Source of the DNA: Carboxydocella thermautotrophica
GTDB lineage: Bacteria; Bacillota; GCA-003054495; Carboxydocellales; Carboxydocellaceae
Assembly: GCA_003054495.1 (NCBI GenBank)
Contig: CP028514.1
Span: 43,501-107,500, forward strand
Reading direction: 5' to 3'
DNA: 64,000 nt
Positions 53,379-63,552 of this stretch are shown here, piece by piece. Made by a program: the position numbers and the translations under genes. Every line of letters begins with the position of its first letter. Position 1 is the first letter of the stretch. The notes below the pieces were generated by a model that ran no database searches, had not been told where the DNA came from, and saw only the letters and a program-made list of their open reading frames with translations.

Positions 53379-54230
53379 ATGGAGATTATCACTTCGGTAA
53401 GGGAAATGCAGGCACTGGCCCGGAAATGGCGCCAGGGAGGGAAAAGCATTGGCTTTGTCCCTACCATGGGTTATTTGCATGAAGGCCATTTGACCTTGAT
53501 GCGCAAGGCCAGGACGGAAAATGAGATTACAGTGGCCAGCATTTTTGTCAATCCCCTGCAATTCGGGGTAGGGGAGGATTATGAAGAATATCCCCGGGAT
53601 CTGGAGCGGGATGCTTCGCTGGCAGAGGCGGCTGGAGTGGATTATCTGTTTGTTCCTACCGTGCGGGAGATGTATCCTCGAGGTTATCAGACTTTTGTTG
53701 AGGTGACTGAGGTAACCCGGGGACTGTGTGGAGCTAGCCGGCCGGGGCATTTTCGAGGAGTCACTACTGTGGTTATGAAGCTGTTCAATATTGTTAAACC
53801 TGATCGGGCCTATTTTGGCTGGAAAGATGCCCAGCAGGTGCAGGTTATCAGGCGGATGGTGGAGGATTTGAATCTGGATGTAGAGATAATCCCGGTGCCC
53901 ATTGTCCGGGAAGCTGATGGACTGGCTCTCAGTTCTCGCAATGTTTATCTCGAGCCCGAGGAAAGGAAGGCCGCTCTGGTATTGTCCCGGAGTCTTAAGC
54001 GGGCGGAAGAGCTGGTAGCTCAAGGGGAACGGCAACCAGAGGTTATCAAGGAACAGGTAAAGCAGATGATTGAAGCCGAACCGCTGGCGCAGATTGATTA
54101 TGTGGAACTGGTAGCTTTGCCGGATTTGACCCCGCTGGAACAGTTACAGGGGCAAGCTTTGCTGGCTCTGGCAGTACGGATTGGTAAAACCCGTTTAATT
54201 GATAATACCGTTTTGGAGGTTGAAGGCTAG
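53379..54230 (+). CDS. panC: Pantothenate synthetase
   Basis: The 283-residue enzyme condenses pantoate with beta-alanine using ATP. It has the nucleotidyltransferase HxGH signature ([14 protein letters not shown]), [34 protein letters not shown] and the KMSKS-like [13 protein letters not shown] at 53379 lies 6 bases after AGAGGTG. The last base of its stop is the first base of the panD start. Confidence 0.96.
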   Translation: MEIITSVREMQALARKWRQGGKSIGFVPTMGYLHEGHLTLMRKARTENEITVASIFVNPLQFGVGEDYEEYPRDLERDASLAEAAGVDYLFVPTVREMYPRGYQTFVEVTEVTRGLCGASRPGHFRGVTTVVMKLFNIVKPDRAYFGWKDAQQVQVIRRMVEDLNLDVEIIPVPIVREADGLALSSRNVYLEPEERKAALVLSRSLKRAEELVAQGERQPEVIKEQVKQMIEAEPLAQIDYVELVALPDLTPLEQLQGQALLALAVRIGKTRLIDNTVLEVEG

Positions 54231-54613
54231 TGTTCAGAACCATGATGAAATCCAAAATTCACCGGGCGACCGTAACTGAAGCCAACCTGAATTATGTAGG
54301 AAGCATTACTATAGATGCAGCTTTAATGGAAGCGGCCGATATTCTGCCCAATGAAAAGGTGCAAGTGGTTAATAATAATAATGGCGCCCGTTTGGAAACC
54401 TATGTCATAGAGGGGCCGCGCTATTCCGGGGTTATTTGTTTAAATGGCGCTGCGGCGCGGATGGTTCAGCCTGGTGATAAAATTATCATTATTTCCTATA
54501 TGCTGGTGGATGACCGGGAGGCCAGAGAATATCAGCCCAAAGTGGTGTTTGTGGATGATCAGAACCGGATTTTGGATACCGCCAATCTGGAACGGCATGG
54601 GGAAATTCGTTGA
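54230..54613 (+). CDS. panD: Aspartate 1-decarboxylase proenzyme
   Basis: The 127-residue pyruvoyl enzyme makes beta-alanine. Self-cleavage is expected at the Gly-Ser bond in [10 protein letters not shown] (near residues 24-25). GTG at 54230 gives the family N terminus ([21 protein letters not shown]) with GGAGGTTGAAGG upstream. It ends the pan operon. Confidence 0.96.
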   Translation: MFRTMMKSKIHRATVTEANLNYVGSITIDAALMEAADILPNEKVQVVNNNNGARLETYVIEGPRYSGVICLNGAAARMVQPGDKIIIISYMLVDDREAREYQPKVVFVDDQNRILDTANLERHGEIR

Positions 54614-54638
54614 AATGGCGCAATATTCTTGCTATGAT
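54610..54638 (+). promoter_or_regulatory. SigA-type promoter of nadABC
   Basis: TTGAAA (54610-54615), a 17-bp spacer and TATGAT (54633-54638), each 5 of 6 to consensus. It overlaps the panD stop codon. Confidence 0.6.
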
Positions 54639-54677
54639 GAACATAGGACAAACTATGCTGTTTAAGGAGAGAAAGAA

Positions 54678-55601
54678 ATGGAACAACATGAAGTTAGCCG
54701 ATGGCAAGAAGAGATACGGCGTTTGAAAAAGGAACGGAATGCTGTTATTCTGGCTCATTACTATCAACGCCCTGAGGTCCAGGATGTGGCTGATTTTATC
54801 GGGGATTCCCTGCAATTAAGCCAGCAGGCAGCTGCTACTGATGCGGATGTGATTGTCTTTTGCGGTGTGCATTTTATGGCCGAAAGTGCAGCCATTCTGT
54901 CACCGGATAAAATTGTGCTTTTACCGGAGGAAAGGGCCGGCTGTCCCATGGCGGATATGGTTACTGCAGAAGCCTTACGGCAGAAGAAACAGGAGCATCC
55001 GGAGGCAGTAGTTGTTTGTTATGTCAATTCGGCTGCTGATGTCAAGGCGGAAAGCGATATCTGTTGCACTTCTTCCAATGCTGTCAAGGTAGTCAACAGC
55101 TTGCCGCCGGAGCAACCCATTTTGTTTATTCCCGATAAAAACCTGGGCAACTGGGTGGCCCGTCAAACTGGACGGAATAATATTATCCTCTGGGAAGGCT
55201 GGTGTAATACCCATGACCGGCTGACCAGAGAGGATATTCTGGCTGCTAAAGAGGCCCATCCCGAGGCCCTGGTACTGGTTCATCCGGAATGCCGTCCTGA
55301 TGTGGTTGACCTGGCTGATGGTGTGTTCAGCACCGCCGGGATTATCAATTATGCCCGTAATAGTGAGGCCCGGGAGTTTATTATCGGGACGGAAAGCGGG
55401 ATTTTGCACCAGTTACAAAAAACCTGCCCGGACAAACAGTTTTATCTGGCATCCAATAAATTAATCTGTCCCAACATGAAATCGACGACTCTCCCCAAAG
55501 TCAAATATGCTTTGGAGGAAATGGAGCCGCGTATTACCGTGCTACCGGAAATCCGGGACAGGGCGTTAAATGCTCTGGAAAGAATGCTGGCCATCCGGTA
55601 G
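54678..55601 (+). CDS. nadA: Quinolinate synthase
   Basis: The 307-residue [4Fe-4S] enzyme condenses iminoaspartate with dihydroxyacetone phosphate. Cluster cysteines can be placed in [20 protein letters not shown] and [34 protein letters not shown] is the N-terminal signature. AAGGAGAGAAAG precedes the ATG. It is first in a nadA-nadB-nadC operon for NAD synthesis. Confidence 0.96.
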   Translation: MEQHEVSRWQEEIRRLKKERNAVILAHYYQRPEVQDVADFIGDSLQLSQQAAATDADVIVFCGVHFMAESAAILSPDKIVLLPEERAGCPMADMVTAEALRQKKQEHPEAVVVCYVNSAADVKAESDICCTSSNAVKVVNSLPPEQPILFIPDKNLGNWVARQTGRNNIILWEGWCNTHDRLTREDILAAKEAHPEALVLVHPECRPDVVDLADGVFSTAGIINYARNSEAREFIIGTESGILHQLQKTCPDKQFYLASNKLICPNMKSTTLPKVKYALEEMEPRITVLPEIRDRALNALERMLAIR

Positions 55602-55618
55602 TTTAGGAGGAAAGAGGG

Positions 55619-57226
55619 TTGAGGGTTGATTATCTGGTAGATTTCCGTTTGGATGCTCTCCCGGTAGAAACTGCCGATTATATTGTAGTGGGCAGCGGTA
55701 TTGCCGGGCTCTATACGGCGATTAAGGCAGCTGAACATGGCAAAGTCATCCTGTTGACCAAAAAAGGTTTAGGGGATACCAATACCGATCATGCCCAGGG
55801 AGGTATTGCCGCTGTTTTTGACCAGGAAGAGGATTCGCCGGAATTGCATAAAGCTGATACGCTGGCAGCAGGAGCAGGCCTGTGTGACCTGGAGGCAGTA
55901 GAAGTACTGGTGACTGAGGGGCCGGAACGGGTAAAAGAATTGATTGCTATGGGGGCGGATTTTGACCGCACTGAAGGAGGCCATATCTCTTTGACCCGGG
56001 AGGGGGCCCATAGTCGGCGTCGTATCCTTCATGCCCGGGGAGATGCCACCGGGGAAGAGATTCAGCGTACTCTAACCCGGCAGGTGAAAAGGGAGCAGAA
56101 GATTGATCTCAGGGAAAATCATTTTGTGGTGGACCTGCTGGTCTGGGATGAACGCTGCAGAGGGGTTCTGGCCTATGATGAACAGGACCAGCTCCGCTGT
56201 TTTCTGGGGAAATTTGTTGTCCTGGCCACTGGAGGCGGCGGCCGGCTCTATCGTAACACCACCAATCCCGAAGTAGCTACCGGAGATGGGTTTGCTATTG
56301 CCTATCGGGCCGGAGCAGCGGTGATGGATATGGAGTTTGTCCAGTTTCATCCTACGGCGCTGATGGTACCGGGGGCTGCTTTTTTCCTGATTTCCGAAGC
56401 GGTCAGGGGAGAAGGGGCATATTTGCGTAACCATAAAGGGGAACGATTCATGATCCATTACCATCCCCTGGCAGAACTGGCTCCCCGGGATGTAGTAGCC
56501 AGAGCAATTGTTCAGGAGTTGCTGAAATCAGGGGAAGATCATGTTTATCTGGACCTGCGCCATTTAACTCCGGATCGGGTCAGGCAGCGTTTCCCAAAAA
56601 TTACCGCTACCTGCCGGCGATTTGGCCTGGACCTGGCGACGGACCTGATTCCAGTGGCACCAGCGGCTCATTATTTTATGGGCGGCATTAAAACCGATAT
56701 CAATGGTGCTACCACGCTGCCGGGGCTATATGCCTGTGGGGAGACTGCCTGTGTTGGTGTTCATGGTGCCAATCGGCTGGCCAGCAATTCCCTGCTTGAT
56801 GGCCTGGTTTTTGGAGGCAGAATAGTGGAGGCGACCAGGGGGCAGTTGGAGACAGTGGTATTGCCCCGGGATCTGCCTGAACTGGAATTGAGGAGATCGG
56901 AGCAGGTGCTATCCAGGCCGCTACCAGAAATGGTAGAGGAGCTGCAGGAAATCATGTGGCAGCATGTTGGGCTGGTGCGGACGGCGGCAGGCTTGAAAGC
57001 GGCTCTGGCCCGGATTGAGGCAGGTAAAAAGGATTTAAGCGGACCTTTACAAGGGCGGGATGCCTGTCAAACTGCCAATATGTACTGGACGGCCGGGCTG
57101 GTGGCACAAGCGGCTCTGATACGTACTGAAAGCCGGGGTGGTCACTATCGCAGTGATTACCCATTTACCGATGATGCTCACTGGCTCAAGCGGGTGGTAT
57201 TAAAATATGATGGAGGCCAGGAATGA
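55619..57226 (+). CDS. nadB: L-aspartate oxidase
   Basis: The 535-residue flavoprotein oxidises aspartate to iminoaspartate for NadA; in anaerobes fumarate can serve as acceptor. The FAD motif DYIVVGSGIAGLYTAIKAAEHG is at about residues 20-41; the active-site region includes HAQGGIAAVF, REGAHSRRRILHARGD and HGANRLASNSLLDGLVFGG. TTG is the start, after GGAGGAAAGAGGG. The stop overlaps nadC (ATGA). Confidence 0.95.
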   Translation: MRVDYLVDFRLDALPVETADYIVVGSGIAGLYTAIKAAEHGKVILLTKKGLGDTNTDHAQGGIAAVFDQEEDSPELHKADTLAAGAGLCDLEAVEVLVTEGPERVKELIAMGADFDRTEGGHISLTREGAHSRRRILHARGDATGEEIQRTLTRQVKREQKIDLRENHFVVDLLVWDERCRGVLAYDEQDQLRCFLGKFVVLATGGGGRLYRNTTNPEVATGDGFAIAYRAGAAVMDMEFVQFHPTALMVPGAAFFLISEAVRGEGAYLRNHKGERFMIHYHPLAELAPRDVVARAIVQELLKSGEDHVYLDLRHLTPDRVRQRFPKITATCRRFGLDLATDLIPVAPAAHYFMGGIKTDINGATTLPGLYACGETACVGVHGANRLASNSLLDGLVFGGRIVEATRGQLETVVLPRDLPELELRRSEQVLSRPLPEMVEELQEIMWQHVGLVRTAAGLKAALARIEAGKKDLSGPLQGRDACQTANMYWTAGLVAQAALIRTESRGGHYRSDYPFTDDAHWLKRVVLKYDGGQE

Positions 57227-58098
57227 TGTTACAGCGTTTCTTGGTAGAGGATATTATTAAACGGGCCCTGCAAGAGGATTTGGCCTGGGGGGATGTAACT
57301 ACCGAAGCTACTGTTGACCCGGATTTGTTAGGTACTGCCTATATTTATGCCAAGCAGGAAGGGGTAGTTGCGGGCTTACAGGTAGCAGCCTGGACCTTTC
57401 AGATGCTGGAGCCCCGGGTGCTAGTGGATTTCCTTTGCCGTGACGGGGAACTGGTGACTTACGGGCAACGGTTATTAAAAATAGAGGGACCTGTGCGGGC
57501 CATTCTTTCTGCTGAACGGGTAGCATTGAATTTATTGCAAAGGATGTCGGGTATAGCTACCCAGACCCGGCGACTGGTTGAAGCTCTGGCCGGATATAAA
57601 ATTAAACTGGTGGATACCCGCAAAACGACTCCGGGCTTGCGAATTCTGGAAAAATACGCGGTCAGGGTAGGGGGTGGAGCCAACCACCGTTTTGGCCTGG
57701 CAGATTGTGTATTGATTAAGGATAACCATATTAAAGCCGCCGGAGGCATTAAGGCGGCAGTGAATAAAGCCAGGCAAAGAGTAGGTCATACCATGAAAAT
57801 CGAGGTAGAGGTGGAAAATCTAACCCAGGTGCAGGAGGCTTTGCAGGCTGGAGCAGATATAATCATGCTGGATAATATGAATATAAACACAATCACAGAG
57901 GCGGTGGCTCTGGCTAAAGGCAAAGCGATTCTGGAAGTTTCCGGGGGTATGGATCTGGAAAAAGCGCGACAGGCCGCCGAATTGGGGGTAGACCTGGTAA
58001 GTGTAGGCAGTATTACCCATTCAGTGAAGGCGATGGATATCAGTCTGGATCTATTTACCAGCAAGATTTCCACCTTTACGGCCGGAGAGGAAGATTAA
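57223..58098 (+). CDS. nadC: Nicotinate-nucleotide pyrophosphorylase (carboxylating)
   Basis: The 291-residue quinolinate phosphoribosyltransferase makes nicotinate mononucleotide. Motifs: LQEDLAWGDVTTEATV, RVALNLLQRMSGIATQTR, DTRKTTPGLRILEKYAVRVGG, HRFGLADCVLIKDNHI and MLDNMNINTI. The ATG overlaps the nadB stop; a second ATG at 57226 is equally possible. Confidence 0.96.
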   Translation: MMLQRFLVEDIIKRALQEDLAWGDVTTEATVDPDLLGTAYIYAKQEGVVAGLQVAAWTFQMLEPRVLVDFLCRDGELVTYGQRLLKIEGPVRAILSAERVALNLLQRMSGIATQTRRLVEALAGYKIKLVDTRKTTPGLRILEKYAVRVGGGANHRFGLADCVLIKDNHIKAAGGIKAAVNKARQRVGHTMKIEVEVENLTQVQEALQAGADIIMLDNMNINTITEAVALAKGKAILEVSGGMDLEKARQAAELGVDLVSVGSITHSVKAMDISLDLFTSKISTFTAGEED

Positions 58099-58104
58099 CT
58101 GGCC

Positions 58105-59112
58105 ATGAAAGAAAAAATCCTGGAAATGTTACTGGCTAGTCCGGGAAAGCCTATCTCAGGGGAGGAAATATCCCGTTTGCTTGGGATTTCCCGTACAGCT
58201 ATCTGGAAACATATTCAAGCCCTGCGGGCAGAGGGGTATGAAATTGAATCCCGAACCCGACAGGGCTATCGGCTTTTGCAACAGCCCGACCTTTTAACGG
58301 GGCAGAGTATCTGGCCTTATCTGATAGCGGATTTACGGGAACGCATTAAAATCTTTCATTTTCACCAGCTGGATTCTACTAACATTTATGCCCGTAAACT
58401 GGCTACGGCCGGGGCACCGGAAGGCACTGTAGTTATAGCTGAAAGCCAGTGGGCGGGCAAGGGGCGCAAAGGCCGCAGCTGGCAGTCAGCCTCAGGCAAG
58501 GGGATGTGGTTAACTCTCGTTTTACGGCCGCCTATCCTGCCTCGGCAAACTACATTATTACCTTTACTGACAGCGGTGGCAGTGGTGGAAGCGGTGGAAA
58601 AAACGGTGCCTGGAGCGGCATGCGGAATTAAATGGCCCAATGATGTGTTGGCGCAAAATCGGAAGCTGGCTGGTATATTAACAGAAATGAGCGCAGAACT
58701 TGATATGGTCAATTTCGTCCTGGTGGGTGTAGGGGTTAATCTTAACCAGGATGAGGAAGATTTTGCGCCTGATTTGCTTGGTACAGCTATTTCTCTGAAA
58801 CAGCTGGCAGGCGATAAAGTCAATCGCGGCCAGTTTACTGCTGCTTTTATTAATGCCTTCTGGAAGCTATATGAGCGCTATTTACAGGAGGGGGCCCAGG
58901 CAGTACTGGGGCCCTGGCGTCAAAAGGCGCTGGTGCTGGGAAAAGAGGTTATCATTCATGAATATACCGGTGACTGGGCGGGTATGGCCCTGGATATTGA
59001 TGAGGAAGGGGCTTTGCTGGTTCGTGATGAGCAGCAACAAATACGCCGGGTTTTAGCTGGAGATGTTACTTTACGGCTCGGGGAGGGGCAAAAAAATGAT
59101 ACTGGTTTTTGA
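58105..59112 (+). CDS. birA: Bifunctional biotin ligase / biotin operon repressor
   Basis: The 335-residue protein has an N-terminal winged helix (residues 1-60, [22 protein letters not shown]) and a biotin-protein ligase domain ([15 protein letters not shown] is the biotinyl-AMP loop; [22 protein letters not shown]). It is a class II ligase that can also repress biotin genes. It begins 6 bases after nadC and overlaps coaX by 17 bases. Confidence 0.95.
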   Translation: MKEKILEMLLASPGKPISGEEISRLLGISRTAIWKHIQALRAEGYEIESRTRQGYRLLQQPDLLTGQSIWPYLIADLRERIKIFHFHQLDSTNIYARKLATAGAPEGTVVIAESQWAGKGRKGRSWQSASGKGMWLTLVLRPPILPRQTTLLPLLTAVAVVEAVEKTVPGAACGIKWPNDVLAQNRKLAGILTEMSAELDMVNFVLVGVGVNLNQDEEDFAPDLLGTAISLKQLAGDKVNRGQFTAAFINAFWKLYERYLQEGAQAVLGPWRQKALVLGKEVIIHEYTGDWAGMALDIDEEGALLVRDEQQQIRRVLAGDVTLRLGEGQKNDTGF

Positions 59113-59887
59113 TGTGGGAAATACCAATATTGTTCTGGGGGTCTATGAAGAGGGAGAGCTGATTAGACATTGGCGGGTAACTACTGACCGGCACCGGACA
59201 GCAGATGAGTATGGAATGCTGATTTTTAATCTTTTTGCTCATAGCAACCTGAAACCACAGGATATAAAAGCCATTGTCATTTCCTCGGTTGTACCACCGG
59301 TAATGCCGGCACTGGAACGCATGTCCCGCCGCTATTTCAAAATTAATCCTCTCGTAGTGGGGCCGGGGGTAAAAACTGGAATGCCCATCAAATACGATAA
59401 TCCGCGGGAAGTGGGGGCAGACCGCATTGTCAATGCTATTGCCGGTTATGACCTGTATGGCGGGCCCTTGATTATCGTTGATTTTGGTACAGCTACCACT
59501 TTTTGTGCCATTTCCCGCCAGGGTGAGTATCTTGGTGGAGCGATTGCGCCGGGAATTGGCATTTCGGCAGAAGCTCTGTTTTCCAGAGCGGCCAAGTTGC
59601 CACGGATTGAGTTAGCCAAGCCTAAAACAGTGATTTGTAAAAATACCGTGAGCAGTATGCAATCCGGGGTTATCTATGGTTTTGTCGGTCAGGTCGATGA
59701 AATAGTGCGCAGAATGAAGAAAGAACTAGGGGGAGAGGCTTTTGTAGTGGCAACCGGCGGTCTGGCGGGTATGATTGCCTCTGAAAGCAGCACTATCGAC
59801 AAAGTGGATCCCTATTTGACTCTTACTGGTCTGTACTATATTTATCAACGCAACAAGGATCACTGGCAGTTTGAAATGGAGGAATAG
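59096..59887 (+). CDS. coaX: Type III pantothenate kinase
   Basis: The 263-residue ASKHA enzyme phosphorylates pantothenate, the first step from the pan products to CoA. Motifs: [50 protein letters not shown] and [13 protein letters not shown] at 59096 follows GGGGAGGGG inside the end of birA; an in-frame start at 59063 would lie deeper inside birA. Confidence 0.95.
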   Translation: MILVFDVGNTNIVLGVYEEGELIRHWRVTTDRHRTADEYGMLIFNLFAHSNLKPQDIKAIVISSVVPPVMPALERMSRRYFKINPLVVGPGVKTGMPIKYDNPREVGADRIVNAIAGYDLYGGPLIIVDFGTATTFCAISRQGEYLGGAIAPGIGISAEALFSRAAKLPRIELAKPKTVICKNTVSSMQSGVIYGFVGQVDEIVRRMKKELGGEAFVVATGGLAGMIASESSTIDKVDPYLTLTGLYYIYQRNKDHWQFEMEE

Positions 59888-59890
59888 TCA

Positions 59891-60859
59891 ATGAAAATTG
59901 GTGGAGTCAGGCTGGCCAATCGGGTTTTTGCTGCGCCGATGGCTGGTGTGACGGACCGCTCTTTTCGCCAGCTGGCCCGTGAAATGGGCTGTGGTCTGGT
60001 TTATACGGAAATGATTTCTGATCTGGCTTTGCTGTATAGCAATAAAAAGACACTGGAAATGGTGGACATAGGTGATGAGCCCAAACCTATAGCGGTACAG
60101 ATTTTTGGCTCCCGACCGGAAGAGATGGCCCGCGCAGCAGAGCTGGTAGAAGAGGCAGGAGCGACTATTATTGATATCAATATGGGGTGTCCGGCGCCAA
60201 AGATTGTCAGAAACAATGAAGGGGCCGCCCTCATGCGTGATCCTGAACTGGCGGGGCGGATTGTGGAGGCGGTTTGTTCGGCGGTAAAAGTGCCGGTTAC
60301 TGTGAAGATGCGTAAAGGCTGGGACGAGAATTCAGTAAATGTCCTGGAGGTGGCCAAAATTGTGGAGGCTGCCGGTGCTAAAGCGGTAACCATCCATGGG
60401 CGTACCCGCAGCCAAATGTATAGTGGCCAGGCGGATTGGCGCATTATCGCAGCAGTTAAAACTGAATTGAAAATACCGGTAATAGGCAATGGCGATATCT
60501 GGACTCCCCAGGATGCGGCGCGTATGCTGGCTGAAACTGGTTGCGATGCTGTGATGATTGGCCGGGGCGCCCTGGGCAATCCCTGGATTTTTCGCCGTAC
60601 AGTTCACTACCTGGCAACCGGTGAACTGTTGCCGGAGCCGACGGCTGCTGAAAAGGTACAAATGGCCAAAAGGCATCTGGATCTGTTACTGGCGGAAAAG
60701 GGAGAATATATTGCGGTTAGGGAAATGCGTAAACATGCAGCCTGGTATGTTAAAGGATTACGGGAAGCCACCCGTTTGCGAGAAGAAATCAATAAGGCAA
60801 CTTCGGCCCAGGAAGTTAAAGATTGTTTAGACCAGTATCTTGCTCACCTGTCTAGGTGA
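59891..60859 (+). CDS. dusB: tRNA-dihydrouridine synthase B
   Basis: The 322-residue FMN enzyme reduces uridines in tRNA. Motifs: VFAAPMAGVTDRSFRQLAREMG, INMGCPAPKIVRNNEGAALM with the catalytic Cys, ITVHGRTR-like TIHGRTRSQMYSG and IGNGDIWTPQDA. It begins 3 bases after coaX. A terminator hairpin overlaps its stop codon. Confidence 0.95.
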   Translation: MKIGGVRLANRVFAAPMAGVTDRSFRQLAREMGCGLVYTEMISDLALLYSNKKTLEMVDIGDEPKPIAVQIFGSRPEEMARAAELVEEAGATIIDINMGCPAPKIVRNNEGAALMRDPELAGRIVEAVCSAVKVPVTVKMRKGWDENSVNVLEVAKIVEAAGAKAVTIHGRTRSQMYSGQADWRIIAAVKTELKIPVIGNGDIWTPQDAARMLAETGCDAVMIGRGALGNPWIFRRTVHYLATGELLPEPTAAEKVQMAKRHLDLLLAEKGEYIAVREMRKHAAWYVKGLREATRLREEINKATSAQEVKDCLDQYLAHLSR

Positions 60860-60870
60860 GTATTTTTTTT
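60843..60870 (+). terminator. Intrinsic terminator overlapping the dusB stop
   Basis: A perfect 7-bp stem (60843-60849 with 60854-60860), a GTCT loop and eight T residues (60863-60870). Confidence 0.82.
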
Positions 60871-60929
60871 CGCCAGGTAAGGAATAATTATGGGTAATCG
60901 GAATTTATTAGTGATAGGAGGTTAAGGAC

Positions 60930-61832
60930 ATGTTAAAAGTAGTGAGCATAAGCCTGGGTTCTTCCAGTCGCAATCATACTGTGGAGACGGAAATTGCCGG
61001 TAAAAAAATAATGTTAAGCCGTCTGGGTACAGATGGGGATTGGCTAAAAGCACGGCAATTGTTTTGTGAATTGGATGGCAAAGTGGATGCCTTTGGTCTG
61101 GGGGGAATGGATTTGTATGTTTATATTGCCGGTAAAAGATACACTTTCCGGCAGGCAGTCAGGTTGATCGAAGGGGTACATACGCCGGTTCTGGATGGAA
61201 GCGGGCTGAAAAACACCCTGGAGAAACATGTTATTAATCTATTACAGGAGGAAGGGATAGTTAAGTTCGTTGATAAAAAAATTTTGCTGGTTTCCGGGGC
61301 GGATCGTTTTGGTATGGCAGAAGCTTTGATACAGACTGGAGCCCAGGTGGTTTTCGGGGATTTATTATTTGGCCTGGGATTGCCTTTTCCTATGTATAAT
61401 TACCAGACTTTCTGCCGCGTGGCCCAGATGGTTTTGCCGCTGATTACCCAAATGCCTTTTTCTTTGCTCTATCCAACTGGAGAAAAGCAGACTGTCAATA
61501 CTCCTAAGTTTACCCGCTTCTTCGCAGAGGCGGATATCATAGCTGGAGATTTTCTGTTTATCAAACGCTATATGCCCGGAGAACTGGAGGGGAAAATTAT
61601 TATAACCAATACGGTAACCGCTGCTGATATCAAGGAATTAGCGGATAGGGGAGTACATAAAGTTATTACTACCACACCTGAATTTCAAGGCCGTTCTTTT
61701 GGGACCAATGTGCTGGAAGCTATGCTGGTAGCCCTAAGCGGAGCGAAAACAGCTTTAACCGCTGAAGAGTATCTGGAAATAATCCAGCGTTTTGAAATCA
61801 GGCCGAGGGTGGTGGATCTAAGGGTAGCTTAA
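60930..61832 (+). CDS. Uncharacterised protein paired with the AAR-like reductase
   Basis: The 300-residue protein has no domain I can assign with confidence. It starts MLKVVSISLGSSSRNHTVET, contains DGKVDAFGLGGMDLYVYIAG, PVLDGSGLKNTLEKHV, a Rossmann-like stretch VDKKILLVSGADRFGMAEAL, and ends with an alternating strand-helix pattern (GKIIITNTVTAADIKELADRGVHKVITTT). Similar proteins are sometimes labelled quinate 5-dehydrogenase in databases, from memory; I see no proof of that activity. GGAGG lies upstream of the ATG. It is 21 bases before the next gene's start, so the two are co-expressed. Confidence 0.7.
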   Translation: MLKVVSISLGSSSRNHTVETEIAGKKIMLSRLGTDGDWLKARQLFCELDGKVDAFGLGGMDLYVYIAGKRYTFRQAVRLIEGVHTPVLDGSGLKNTLEKHVINLLQEEGIVKFVDKKILLVSGADRFGMAEALIQTGAQVVFGDLLFGLGLPFPMYNYQTFCRVAQMVLPLITQMPFSLLYPTGEKQTVNTPKFTRFFAEADIIAGDFLFIKRYMPGELEGKIIITNTVTAADIKELADRGVHKVITTTPEFQGRSFGTNVLEAMLVALSGAKTALTAEEYLEIIQRFEIRPRVVDLRVA

Positions 61833-61853
61833 AAGTAAATGGAGGGATGGGGA

Positions 61854-62963
61854 TTGTCGGGTTTTGCTTTTATACTTCACCCTCTGAAGGTGGGGGATTA
61901 TTACCGCAAATTCCCCTGGGCACGTTTTTTACCGGAAAAATGGGCCGAGCGGGGTTTGGCTCATTTGCCCCCGCTGGTCCTGGGCAAAATCGAAGGTCTG
62001 CCAGTGGAGGGCTGGCTGATCAGTTGTCCCTTAACCACGACCATGCTTGTAAATCAGCCCTATCCCAAGGTGCACCGGGTCTTACTCAAGTCAGGTCAGC
62101 TGGCGACAAAACTTGGGGCCAAAATAGTAGGCCTGGGAGCTTTTACTGCTGTGGTGGGCAATGGCGGGAGGGAGCTGGCCGAGGAATTGCCCATCGCTGT
62201 TACCACTGGCAACAGTTATACGGTGGCGACAGCTGTCGAGGGGCTGGAGACAGCAGCTAAATTGGTAGGGTATGATATCAGTAAGGAGGAAGTAGCTGTA
62301 ATAGGCGCTACTGGCTCTATAGGGCGAGTATGTGCCTTTTTGTTAGCCAGAAAATTCCCCTACTTAAACCTGGTGGGAAGAGACCAGCGAAAACTGGAAC
62401 GGGTGGCCCGGGATCTTTTGCGAGAAACGGGAGTAGCTGCGGCTATTACTACTGATGTGGCTAAAGCTTTAAGGCGATCGGCCCTGGTAATATCTGCGAC
62501 CAGCAGCCGGGATGTTGTTATCCATCCTGCTCACCTAAGGCCAGGAGCGATTGTCTGTGATGTGGCCCGCCCCCGGGATGTGGCACGGGAGGTAAATGAG
62601 GCAAGGCCGGATGTACTGGTAATTGATGGCGGCCTGGTAGAGGGCCCAGCCGGTCTCGTTTCTACCTTTAACTTCGGTTTACCGGCAGGAACCTTTTATG
62701 CCTGCATGGCGGAGACGATGATTCTGGCACTGGAAGGACATTATCAAAATTATTCCCTTGGTAAAGAATTAACTATTGAACAGGTTGAGAAAATAGCGAT
62801 GCTGGCTCAAAAACATGGATTCAGGCTAAGCAGGTTACGCAGTTTTGATCAACCGCTGGCCGAGGAGAAAATTAACAGAATAAAAACAATTGTGGCTGCC
62901 TATAATAATGGTCGCCTGCAGCCGTTGAATCCTGCGGAATTTCTTGACAATGCAGGTAGCTAA
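61854..62963 (+). CDS. Homologue of cyanobacterial long-chain acyl-ACP reductase (AAR)
   Basis: The 369-residue protein aligns by eye with cyanobacterial AAR, which reduces acyl-ACP or acyl-CoA to fatty aldehyde with NADPH. Shared blocks: GLGAFTAVV, TTGNSYTVATAVEGLETAAK, the Rossmann motif VAVIGATGSIGRVCAFLLAR (about 147-166), IDGGLVEG, then GTFYACMAETMILALEGHYQ and LGKELTIEQVEKIAMLAQKHGF. Cys284 in YACMAE lies where AAR has its catalytic Cys (FACFAEAML). TTG at 61854, 7 bases after GGAGGG, is preferred over ATG at 61839, which overlaps that site. The physiological substrate is unknown. Confidence 0.7.
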   Translation: MSGFAFILHPLKVGDYYRKFPWARFLPEKWAERGLAHLPPLVLGKIEGLPVEGWLISCPLTTTMLVNQPYPKVHRVLLKSGQLATKLGAKIVGLGAFTAVVGNGGRELAEELPIAVTTGNSYTVATAVEGLETAAKLVGYDISKEEVAVIGATGSIGRVCAFLLARKFPYLNLVGRDQRKLERVARDLLRETGVAAAITTDVAKALRRSALVISATSSRDVVIHPAHLRPGAIVCDVARPRDVAREVNEARPDVLVIDGGLVEGPAGLVSTFNFGLPAGTFYACMAETMILALEGHYQNYSLGKELTIEQVEKIAMLAQKHGFRLSRLRSFDQPLAEEKINRIKTIVAAYNNGRLQPLNPAEFLDNAGS

Positions 62964-62972
62964 TTTTATAAT
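62944..62972 (+). promoter_or_regulatory. SigA promoter, fully consensus, for greA
   Basis: TTGACA (62944-62949), a 17-bp spacer and TATAAT (62967-62972). The -35 lies in the last codons of the AAR-like gene. greA begins 57 bases after the -10. Confidence 0.88.
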
Positions 62973-63028
62973 TAAAAATTAAGGTGTGTTGGTTCCTGGT
63001 TTAACCTGCACAAAAAGGAGAGAGATAT

Positions 63029-63499
63029 ATGGAAAAAGAAGTTATTTTAACCCCAGAGGGATATCGGAAATTGGAAGAGGAACTGGAGGAACTGAAAACA
63101 GTCAAGCGTCGTGAAGTAGCTGAAAGGATTAAGCAGGCTATAGAATTTGGCGATATAAGTGAAAACTCCGAGTATGAAGATGCCAAAAATGCTCAGGCAT
63201 TCATCGAAGGGCGGATCTTGACTCTAGAAAAGATGCTGCGCAATGCTCGCGTAATCAATGAAGGGGATATCCACACCGATGAAGTAAGCCTGGGTAGCAG
63301 GGTATTGCTTAAAGACCTGGAATTTGGCGATGAGGTAGAATATTCGATCGTAGGCACGGCGGAAGCAGACCCTGCTCAAAATAAGATTTCCAATGTTTCG
63401 CCGGTAGGTAAAGCGATTCTGGGAAGACGCAAAGGAGAAATTGTAGAAGTAGACGTCCCGGCAGGTAAGCTGAGATATCAAATTCTCGATATTCACTAG
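63029..63499 (+). CDS. greA: Transcription elongation factor GreA
   Basis: The 156-residue factor rescues backtracked RNA polymerase. The N-terminal coiled coil ([50 protein letters not shown]) carries the acidic tip Asp-x-x-Glu ([11 protein letters not shown]), and the C-terminal FKBP-like domain begins about residue 80. AAAGGAGAGAG precedes the ATG. Confidence 0.97.
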   Translation: MEKEVILTPEGYRKLEEELEELKTVKRREVAERIKQAIEFGDISENSEYEDAKNAQAFIEGRILTLEKMLRNARVINEGDIHTDEVSLGSRVLLKDLEFGDEVEYSIVGTAEADPAQNKISNVSPVGKAILGRRKGEIVEVDVPAGKLRYQILDIH

Positions 63500-63506
63500 G
63501 CAGACA

Positions 63507-63536
63507 ACCGGCTGTGTAGCCGGTATTTCCTTTTTC
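63507..63536 (+). terminator. Possible terminator after greA
   Basis: A perfect 7-bp stem (63507-63513 with 63518-63524), a GTGT loop and ATTTCCTTTTT. It lies only 17 bases before the lysS ribosome site, so it may be partial. Confidence 0.55.
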
Positions 63537-63552
63537 ATTAGGAGGGACAAGC

